Of a DNA stretch of 64,000 bases, positions 13,137 to 20,867 are shown piece by piece (position 1 is the stretch's first letter; each line of letters starts with the position of its first letter). The stretch covers positions 19,473 through 83,472 of the forward strand of contig NCSJ02000189.1 in the NCBI GenBank assembly GCA_002812745.2. The letters run 5' to 3'. The notes below the pieces were generated by a model. The model was not told the DNA's origin, searched no databases, and saw only the letters and a program-made list of their open reading frames with translations. A program made the position numbers and the translations under genes. The DNA comes from Scytalidium lignicola (Eukaryota > Ascomycota > Leotiomycetes).

Positions 13137-14304
13137 TGTTTATTATCTTTTGAATATCATGGCAGAAGGCTGAATAATCTAATAACTTAGTGACCCTAGT
13201 GGCGCGAAGTCCCGGCGTTTAGGAACGGTGAACCCGTTCTTAAATGCAAAAGAATAAAAGGTCTCCAAGCCAGTGATCCAATCAAAGAGAAAAATGAGAT
13301 GAAGAGTTAAGAGTTAAGAGTTAAGAATAAGAAGAGGAAATGATGAAAAGAAGATGCTGGAGAAAAGAGATTTAACAGACCCAAAAGAGAAGAGAGAGAA
13401 GATGGAAGACTGTCCGAATTACCTAACCTCCTCCATCGGTGGGAGAGCGAGTCCAGCCAGCCCACTAATGAATAACTCCGATGTTGGTGGTAGCAAGTCA
13501 CATGGTGGGGCGCCTCTAGCAGTTAGCAATTCCTGCCCCGCGACTGGTTGGTCCTCGATCCTTTTGCAATCTCTGCTGCATATGCTCTTCCCCTCGATGC
13601 AACACTGCAAACATGATGGTGCGCTGTGAATTATTCCGGAATTAATTTTTAATTTTTATTAATCCCGTCTGTCCTCCGTTGTTTTCGAGACTTTCGCAGT
13701 TCAAGTATGAATAGCGAGAACCCTTTGAACTTCCCTTTGGATTTGGACGAAGGCTGGGGAAGGAGACGGGACGTGCGGGTGCGGGTAAGCAACTTATCGA
13801 TTAAGCCCTGTGCATCCGAGCGGGCCTAGGCTTCCGCTCCGTTCTCGCTCCTCCAATGTTACATTTCATGTTTCCACGCCTTGCCAGTTACGGGCCAGTT
13901 ACTGCAACTTTGTTCCTGGTGTGCTGCATGGTTGAAATCCAAAATATCGTGAGGAGTAGTCTGCCTGTATGTAATGAAACTACAAGTCAGAATATAAGTG
14001 TACCTGTGTACCGTGCCATCATAACAACAACTCTCGCAAAATAACAACCCATTGTATTTTTATTTATCAATAATCTAACAGTACAAGGTGTGTGTGTGGC
14101 TTGCTGCCGCCGGGTATCACCAATGCTCTCAATTATGCCTCTGACGCCATTGTTATGCTCCCAGAAAAGACACAAACCCACCAAACCTCATCACCAGATG
14201 GATGTGTGGAGACATCAAGAAAAGACTCCCAATGCCCGTGAGCCATAGTATAACAATTTGCCAGACCAAACCAAACCAAAGTCAAAGAAACAAGAAGAAA
14301 AACA
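13137..14304. promoter_or_regulatory. DMT gene upstream region / TAF13 3' flank
   Basis: A 1.17 kb spacer holding the promoter of the DMT transporter and the 3' flank of TAF13. It contains a short heptamer repeat at 13304-13324. Small ORFs on both strands (13354-13629, 13419-13610) overlap each other and show no family feature. Confidence 0.4.
13304..13324. repeat. Heptanucleotide microsatellite (GAGTTAA)x3
   Basis: Three perfect tandem copies of GAGTTAA in the upstream region of the DMT transporter gene, followed by a degenerate TAAGAA copy. Confidence 0.8.
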
Positions 14305-14836
14305 TCACCTCCCATGTCCTGTTCCAGTACTCTTCCCACCAACAGTCCGAGTATCCATATCTACATCATCGTCCCCCTCTCCGAGAGGCTCTTCCTGACC
14401 TGTCATCGCTATCACATTATCCTTTGTAATCTTGTCATCGTTCACATCCAGTGTCTTCCGAGCCCGATCGATCTCATCTTTCTTCCCAAAGACCTCTTCG
14501 ATCTTGCCTAGATACGTCGGATTTTTGCGGCAGGCAAACTTGATGTCGTCGAGCTTGATCTTTTGCCGGCCCGCGAGCGACGCGGAGCGTGAGGCTTCAA
14601 AGCAGAGCTCTGTGATAAAATCGGTGAGCAGTTCATCGAGAACACGTTTGCTGGAGTCAAGCGACTGTGGGACGTCTCCGTGAGCGAAGAGGAAGTGTTG
14701 TACTGCAGTAATTATTAGCTAATGCTAATTGGTTGTATTTGTAAAACGTGTCAAACATATCTTGCTAGTACTTACATTCTTGGTCTGAGAAAGATTGTTG
14801 ACCTCGATTTTTGCCGATTCGTGCTCGAGGCTCCAT
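14305..14836 (-). CDS. TAF13: TFIID subunit TAF13 (histone-fold)
   Basis: Two exons, 14836-14776 and 14702-14305, with a 73 nt phase-1 intron (GTAAGT...CTGCAG, with GCTAAT near the acceptor). The product is 152 aa. The start MEPRARIGKNRGQQSFSDQE is followed across the splice by LQHFLFAHGDVPQSLDSSKR, then the histone-fold helices VLDELLTDFITELC and IKLDDIKFACRKNPTYLGKI. This is the TAF13 pattern; TAF13 pairs with TAF11 in TFIID and contacts TBP. The C-terminal 35 residues are acidic (EGDDDVDMD). The basic N-terminal exon supports this start over any upstream one. Oddity: exon 1 and part of the intron also lie inside a 324-codon frame on the same strand (next entry). Confidence 0.93.
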
Positions 14837-15699
14837 AACTCTTTATTAGACAATCTAAACTCTCCAGTAGCCTCGGGAACAGATGGATATCTGTCGGGAT
14901 CAGATTGGAGTTTGCCAACAATAGCCGGATTCTGGTGGGTAGGCGTTGGAGATCTTAAGACTGGAGCAGGAGGAGGTATACGAGTGGAAAGTGGATAGTG
15001 ATGACGAGCTGGATTGCTAGTGGATGGAAATGGAACAATGTGAGGTGCAAGAGGATGAACAAAGGCAGCTGGTTGCGGATAAGGTGCTGGATATCTTGTC
15101 CAAGGATGCTGGTATGAAGGAGGTTGATGCTTCTCCTCGTTTCCGTTTCCGAATTGGTAGACTGAATCCGAATACCTGTTGACAACGGCGGAATGTTGCT
15201 GTGAAAGCGACAAGTATCTGTGTGGTAGAAGAGGTGGTATCAAATGTTTAGGTAAGGTTGATGCGTTTCCTGGAACGGCAGGGAAACGTCCGTAATAACC
15301 AGCTGAGTTTTGAGGATGGGCCGGCAAGTTTGTATAGATGGAAGGCCTGTACCCAATACGAGGGTAATTACCAATAACTTCGTTGTGTTGGATGTGTGGA
15401 GAAGGATTTAAACTAGGTTGAGAAGCAGCGGAATGTTCGACACGTTCTATTTTATGGTTATCAGGTCTAAGTCTTGGATCTAGGTTTCGATAGAATGTCC
15501 GCGGGGACTGAGCTGCACCAGCTTTATCTTCACAATCATCAGATTCTGAATCGCAAGAAATTAATTCATAATCTGTGGCTTTGTTTGGTATCTGGGCTGT
15601 CCCTTCTTGTTGGTCTTTCTTTGCTTTTGGCTCGTCTGGCTTGTCTGGCTCTTTGAAGCCGATAGACTGCTTGGAGATCTTCTGAAATGGTACCGACAT
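14725..15699 (-). CDS. Pro/His/Tyr-rich hypothetical protein ORF overlapping TAF13
   Basis: An uninterrupted 324-codon frame starting MSVPFQKISKQS. It is charged at first, with an acidic patch (ISCDSESDDCED) near residue 50. From about residue 75 to 270 it is rich in Pro, His, Tyr and Ser (for example PHRYLSLSQQH, RYPAPYPQPAAFVHP). No domain is recognised. Its last 20 or so codons run across TAF13 exon 1 in a different frame and it stops inside the TAF13 intron. Its length, composition and start at the edge of an intergenic region suggest a real gene. The true end may be an unrecognised splice. It could also be a long upstream ORF in the TAF13 transcript or a chance frame. Confidence 0.45.
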   Translation of the reverse strand: MSVPFQKISKQSIGFKEPDKPDEPKAKKDQQEGTAQIPNKATDYELISCDSESDDCEDKAGAAQSPRTFYRNLDPRLRPDNHKIERVEHSAASQPSLNPSPHIQHNEVIGNYPRIGYRPSIYTNLPAHPQNSAGYYGRFPAVPGNASTLPKHLIPPLLPHRYLSLSQQHSAVVNRYSDSVYQFGNGNEEKHQPPSYQHPWTRYPAPYPQPAAFVHPLAPHIVPFPSTSNPARHHYPLSTRIPPPAPVLRSPTPTHQNPAIVGKLQSDPDRYPSVPEATGEFRLSNKELWSLEHESAKIEVNNLSQTKNVSTSKICLTRFTNTTN

Positions 15700-16509
15700 G
15701 GTTTACGTCGGTACTTTGTTTATCCGACCAACCTGGTGTTTTTCCGATGAAAGTGTTACTGACTTTACCGAGAGGAACAAAGATATTCCGGGTTGCTCCT
15801 TTATCGAACTTGTTCTGGATGCGAACTGTCCTATGCGAAGACTCCAGAGTTATGAAGACACGAAAGTTTGGTTGTTGATCGCGTCACAAAGTCAAGATGG
15901 TTAGTTAAATTTTGGAATTTTAGATGTTTTCGTGCCCTGCTAACCCCGCCCAAAAGTCTGCGCTTTTCAATTTTCAATCTACTCTACTGGTGCTTCTGCT
16001 CCTCATTTGCACCAGTGCATATACACACCAACTTTTCCCCGGTATTATGGATAGAAATAAGGACGGGTATATATTTTGCAACCAGTCGAATTATTTTCTT
16101 AGATTTACTAACTGTTGGTATAGCTTTCTTGGTCTCTTCTGGAAATGCGCTCGCATAGGGGAGCGACTGAGCCCCTACGTAAGTTTGTGCTGCGTAATGA
16201 TGGCGGTTAGTTTTTCACCAACACACTCAAATGCTACAAATACTAACAGATTAAGGTCTCTCTCTTCATGGGCAACTAAAACTACGGGAATACAAATAGG
16301 CGTTAAGGATGGGAAAGACGTTCATTAGAGGTCACTTACCCAAGGTCGCAGTGTATAACAAGGGCTTGCAATTGTCAGCGGATATTGAGCGCAGTTTATC
16401 TTCTATAAAGAATTAATGAAAGTTGATGACAAAAAGGATTACTTATTCTTTCTTTGTGCCCCAGTATACCATCTAAACGCCAACGCTAATGCTAAAAGTT
16501 AAAAGAAAC
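15700..16509. other. Spacer with weak plus-strand reading frames
   Basis: An 810 bp spacer between the 5' end of the Pro/His-rich ORF and the 3' end of the coiled-coil gene. Plus-strand frames at 15698-15904 (68 codons) and 15924-16328 (134 codons) have no family signal and no convincing intron joining them, so no gene is called. Confidence 0.4.
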
Positions 16510-17322
16510 TTAATTAATCGATCCACCAGCGACGTTGGTATTATCACTTTCTCCCCATATCTCCTTAATCTCTTGTTCCACAGACTTCATCGCACGAGCT
16601 ATATCTTCCAACTTTGCAACTACTTCTAATACGCCACCATTGACTTGCTGGAAATACTTATCATTCGCCTCCCTCCTTTTCCTGGCAAGTAAGATGTCTG
16701 TCTCGGTCTCCTCTTCCAGTCTTAGGTTTCTTCTTTCTGCTACAGCTGCAGCGGTACTACTAGGACCTGCACTAGCGCTTGGAACTGTACTTCTCCCTGC
16801 CTCAGTCTCTTCTGGACCGCCCATCCTTTCACTTCCAAGTAAGGCTCGTCCAAGTTTATTTTCCTGTTTGATCTCTCCAGCGTCATCAGCCTCAGTCCTA
16901 GCCCATGCTTTTGCAAGTTCGATTTGGGCTTTCCTTAATTCTTCAATCGCATCGTTATGTCCAGCCCCAAAGATATGTGTAGTATGTGCAGCATTTAATT
17001 CCACCTCCTCTAGCGTACTCTGCATTTCTGCCCATAGTGCATCCGTCCTGGCTGCCTGTTTCTGGCTATCAAAGGCCTGGACCATTGAAGGTCTCGAAAT
17101 GCCGGTTGTTTCTGGTGGAGCCTCGAAGGGGGTGTGGGATGGTAATCGTTGCGACCTTTGTTGTATCAAAGGTACTCGAGAGGGGTTTGACGTAGGGGCT
17201 GCAGACAAGCTGCTTGGAAGGGAGATATGGGACGCATTTTGAGATGGAGGACCTAGGAATAAGGATGGTGGTGGTTCTCTCAATTGTTTGACTCTATTCT
17301 TCGGTGACTCAGACATTGTCAC
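16510..17322 (-). CDS. Conserved-looking coiled-coil protein of unknown function
   Basis: A single-exon 270-codon frame beginning MTMSESPKNRVKQLREPPPS; the second Met, MSES, is an alternative start. The first 85 residues are a Ser/Pro-rich tail. From about 88 the sequence is heptad-rich and helical (ALWAEMQSTLEEVEL, IEELRKAQIELAKAWART). A Ser/Ala spacer follows, then a second helical stretch, ILLARKRREANDKYFQQVNG through VAKLEDIARAMKSVEQEIKE. That arrangement suggests a structural or adaptor subunit, but I do not recognise the family and assign no function. The gene is divergent from RPS23 with 384 bp between the start codons, so the two may share regulatory DNA. A 235-codon frame on the opposite strand is its shadow. 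Confidence 0.7.
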   Translation of the reverse strand: MTMSESPKNRVKQLREPPPSLFLGPPSQNASHISLPSSLSAAPTSNPSRVPLIQQRSQRLPSHTPFEAPPETTGISRPSMVQAFDSQKQAARTDALWAEMQSTLEEVELNAAHTTHIFGAGHNDAIEELRKAQIELAKAWARTEADDAGEIKQENKLGRALLGSERMGGPEETEAGRSTVPSASAGPSSTAAAVAERRNLRLEEETETDILLARKRREANDKYFQQVNGGVLEVVAKLEDIARAMKSVEQEIKEIWGESDNTNVAGGSIN

Positions 17323-17706
17323 CAGTAAGTTCGCTCATAGAAAATGAGGTGATCGTTTCTTCTCTTCATCTACAAAGTAGTGTACAGGGAATTACAATAA
17401 TCAGACAATCTACAAAGCTTTGACCTCATCGTTATCGATGATGCGGCTACCGATAATGATTGCCTGATATATAAGGACTTGAATCATAAAAGTATCAGGC
17501 CACAAAGTGTGGGCTTTTCGCTTAGCGGATTTCGCTCGCACACCCACAATTTTGAAAACTCTCAAAGAGGTCTCATCGACAAATCCACGACAACCACCAT
17601 CCCATCCCCCATATCGCCATAAACCGGTTGGTACTCCCTACATCTTCATTTGACACTGCCAATTATCGATTCAACAATCTAACATCAGTCTTTTCGTCTA
17701 GCAATC
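17323..17706. promoter_or_regulatory. Divergent promoter: coiled-coil gene / RPS23
   Basis: 384 bp between two divergent start codons. A TATA-like GATATATAAGG lies at 17466-17476. Pyrimidine-rich DNA precedes the RPS23 start, as is common for fungal ribosomal-protein promoters. No Rap1- or Homol-D-type box was identified. Confidence 0.45.
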
Positions 17707-18265
17707 ATGGGTAAAGGAAAGCCCCGTGGACTCAACGCCGCCCGCAAGTTGCAAAACCACCGTCGCGAGCAACGATGGGCAGATCTCTCATATAAGAAGC
17801 GTGCTTTGGGTACAGCTTTCAAGTCCTCGCCATTCGGAGGTTCTTCACACGCCAAGGGTATAGTCCTTGAGAAGGTTGGTGTTGAGGCCAAGCAGCCCAA
17901 CTCTGCCATTCGGAAGTGTGTTAGGGTGCAGTTGATCAAGAACGGAAAGAAGGTTACCGCTTTCGGTACGTAAAGTCTCTACTCTACTCTCACACAAATT
18001 TTGGACGCAGGGGACGGATATTTGGAATTTGGCGCTGGAAAAATCAGGGATAAAGTGAGCAGATAAACTAACTGTTAATTAACCAGTACCCAACGATGGT
18101 TGCCTCAACTTCGTGGATGAGAACGACGAAGTTCTGCTCGCTGGTTTCGGTCGTAAGGGCAAGGCCAAGGGTGATATTCCTGGTGTTCGTTTCAAGGTCG
18201 TCAAGGTCTCCGGTGTTGGTCTGTCTGCGCTATGGAAAGAGAAGAAGGAGAAGCCAAGATCGTAA
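17707..18265 (+). CDS. RPS23: 40S ribosomal protein S23 (uS12)
   Basis: Two exons, 17707-17965 and 18087-18265, with a 121 nt phase-1 intron (GTACGT...CCAG). The product is 145 aa, exactly the eukaryotic uS12 length. It begins [20 protein letters not shown] and contains the decoding-centre loop [15 protein letters not shown]. That loop's Pro is the residue hydroxylated by Ofd1/Tpa1-type oxygenases in other eukaryotes. The second exon continues [17 protein letters not shown] and ends KEKKEKPRS. uS12 sits at the decoding site of the small subunit and controls translational accuracy. Without splicing, the frame stops two codons past the donor. Confidence 0.98.
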
Positions 18266-18554
18266 ACAGTTCCAGGGTTGCAATCGTTCGGGTATCGGGA
18301 TGGGTGTTACATTTGCGGTGCATGGCTCAGATTCAAAAAATTTAATCTAGAGCCCATTGTTTCCATGGTCTAAAATACGATCAATGATCAATGATCACGT
18401 ATGTGTTTCAAGGACTTCACTGTAGAAGTGATTATGATACGGCTTCTTTCATCCAAAGTGAGAATTCTTGATGCCATTTATATACGTTGATACTAGTGAA
18501 ATGTTCTCTCCTTCTAAGGGAACTATACCATCATTATCATTATCCATGCAGTTA
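18266..18554. other. Convergent 3' spacer RPS23 / RecQ
   Basis: 289 bp between converging stop codons, presumably both 3' UTRs. No structured terminator was seen. Confidence 0.4.
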
Positions 18555-20148
18555 TCAATCGTAGTAGTCCCCATATGCGCAATCAAAGTAACCTAGCTGT
18601 CTCTGAGTTCCCATCCACTCCTCACTTCTCAAGTTATCCCGCATAGACTTCTTCAGACCCTTAGGATCCTTATGCCAATCGCAAGCATAGTCGCACTCTG
18701 GCTCTATTGTCTCACCGAAGTACTCACAGATTACCTTATGTCGACACTTATCCGTATTCTCACAATACGCAAGAAGGGCTTGCAAACTCTTAAGTCTTGC
18801 CTCCAGATTCGATTGCCCCTTGAGGTCTCTCGCAACTCTGGTGTATGCTCTATCAGCATCTTCCCGACTGTAGTACATGATACAGATGCTAGCTTTGCCA
18901 TCTCGACCCGCACGGCCAGCTTCCTGGTAAAATCCTTCAAAAGACTTCGGAATTTGCCAATGTACTACGAATCGTACATCCTCTTTATCAATACCCATAC
19001 CGAAGGCAGTAGTGGCTACGATCACATCGTAGCCCTCAACATTATTAACCCAGCGCTCTAGGGTCTCCTTCTTCTCGATATTACTGAGCCCTGCATGATA
19101 CGGTTTTGCACCAATGCCATCTGAACGAAGACGAGCAGCAAGTGCTTCACAATCTGATCGCATGAGAGCATAGATGATGCCAGATACATTCTCAATCCTC
19201 TCATTTTGCTGCTGTAGCTCAGCTCTTCTAAAGGGGTCTTTTTTGCGGCGTGAATATACGACCTTGAGCCAACTCAAGAAGTTATCATAATGGTCTTCTT
19301 CGTCGTTTTTAAATCGAACCTCGAAGTGTAAATTTCTCCTGCTCGTTGTCATTGTGTAAACTTTCATATTGGATTCCTTCAGACCCAATGTTGTTATGAC
19401 ATCCTCTCGTACTCGAGAAGTTGCTGTTGCTGTGAGACACATTATGGGGACATCTGGAAAGCTATCCCGGAACCATCGTAACTTTTTGAACGAAGGTCTG
19501 AAATCGTGACCCCATTCCGAAATACAATGAGCTTCGTCCACGGCAATTCTTGCCAACTCTCGTTGCTCATTGACAATTGTGATTTGTCTTCGAAATTGGT
19601 CTGTAGCACAGTATTCAGGCGTCACATAAAGAAGTCTCGTCAGAGGGTGGCCTGTTCCCAGATCTTGAAGAAGACGCTGTTTCTCGCTAGGAGGGGTGTA
19701 AGAGTTAATGGTCCCGCATTCGATATTGGAGGCTCGAAGCGCGTTGACTTGATCGGTCTTTGAATTTGTAAACTTTTGAACTCAAAAGCCACTGTTCACC
19801 GACTTACCATTAAAGATAGAAGTGGTGAGATTACAATCGTAACTGAATAAGTCAGTCATGCTATGAATTTAACTTGCATTCAGGGGTCTACATGCTTCCA
19901 TGATCAATGACAGCGGGAAGCTGAAAGCATAAACTTTTCCCAAACGAGGTAGCAGCTTGGACGAAGATATCATGCCCTTCCAAAGCTGCTACAATAACTT
20001 CACGCTGAAGGGGCCTTCTAAATCCGTAAGTCCTTGTCACAAAACAAGAGTGCTTGATCCTTCACCTGAACGCGACTTTATTGAATTTTCTCCGAAGTGT
20101 AAAATCTATGTCCACACAAGAGTTCGACCTTACTAGCGTGGATGGCAT
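18555..20148 (-). CDS. Compact RecQ-family DNA helicase
   Basis: Four exons: 20148-20066, 20017-19896, 19842-19808 and 19757-18555. Introns are 48, 53 and 50 nt. The product is 480 aa. Helicase motifs in order: motif 0 (FRRPLQREV, 28-35), Walker A ATSFGKS with Lys55, motif Ia (ITIVISPLLSLM), DEAH 154-157 in VDEAHCISEWGHDFRPSF, motif III (CLTATAT), motif IV region GIIYALMRSDCEALA, motif V (VATTAFGMGIDKEDVRFV), and motif VI QEAGRAGRDG around 362. A RecQ zinc site follows (CRHKVICEYFGE, then CDYACDW). The protein ends about 35 residues later, so it lacks a recognisable winged-helix or HRDC domain. It is therefore shorter than BLM/Sgs1/Qde-3 proteins and is probably a second, small RecQ for replication or recombination. 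The second intron appears to use a GC donor. Confidence 0.92.
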
Positions 20149-20867
20149 GGCAAACAACTTTTATTACCCCTAGTCAAAATATAAATCTTCTCTCGAAAAA
20201 TATCTGTAGGGGGTACAAGAGACGGGGTATTCCTGAGTTGTCACGTGTGATCCATGGCCAAAACAACACGGTTCTGTTTGTACCTCCGTAGCACGCGGGG
20301 GCAATAGAGACCCAACAAGAGGAAAACAGCAACTTGTGACCAGTAGAGTTGGTCGTCTCGAACACGTCAAATCTCAAGGAATCACCATCGAAGTTTGAAT
20401 TTCCTGAAGAAGTAACTCTAGGGTTTATTAGGCCGTGTCGTCCACGTGCTGTCAGGGGCGGGATGATGGAGGTGGCCAGGGCCTGGCGCCTAGACTGCCC
20501 CGACAATGTTTCGTTCCTGCATCAGGACCGTTGCTTATCCGCCATAAGGTGCTCGTGCCGATGATCTCCCACCCAATTGAGAAATATCACAACCACGTCA
20601 ACCTCCCTCCGTCACAGTCACAGCGACTATCACAACCACCAGCCCACTTCCACCTGGCATGATGCGACTCACTGCATCTCGCCGTGCTGCAGCCCGCTAC
20701 GAGGAGACCGAGAATTGAATAGCAACGAGCTGTGAATTCGGTGATTGAGGGCGCGAACCTCCCAAGTATACATTTTTTTTCGGGCACAAAGAGAGTCAAG
20801 GCGTCATCCAGCACCACCATCTCGAGGAGCGCTCTGCTATATTGAGACAGGAGGATAATTTTTTCTG
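20149..20867. promoter_or_regulatory. Divergent promoter: RecQ / SOG2, with E-boxes
   Basis: 719 bp between divergent starts. It contains TCACGTG at 20241-20247 (within the near-palindrome TCACGTGTGA) and CACGTG at 20443-20448. These are bHLH-type (Cbf1-like) E-box sequences. Whether they regulate either gene is inference. Confidence 0.45.

Noticed and set aside
15698..16328. Possible plus-strand gene from two ORFs (15698-15904 and 15924-16328)
   Set aside because: The only gap between them is too short for an intron, and neither part shows a motif.
16535..17242. 235-codon plus-strand ORF
   Set aside because: It lies antisense to the coiled-coil gene, is rich in Ser, Ala and Leu as expected of a codon shadow, and has no motif.
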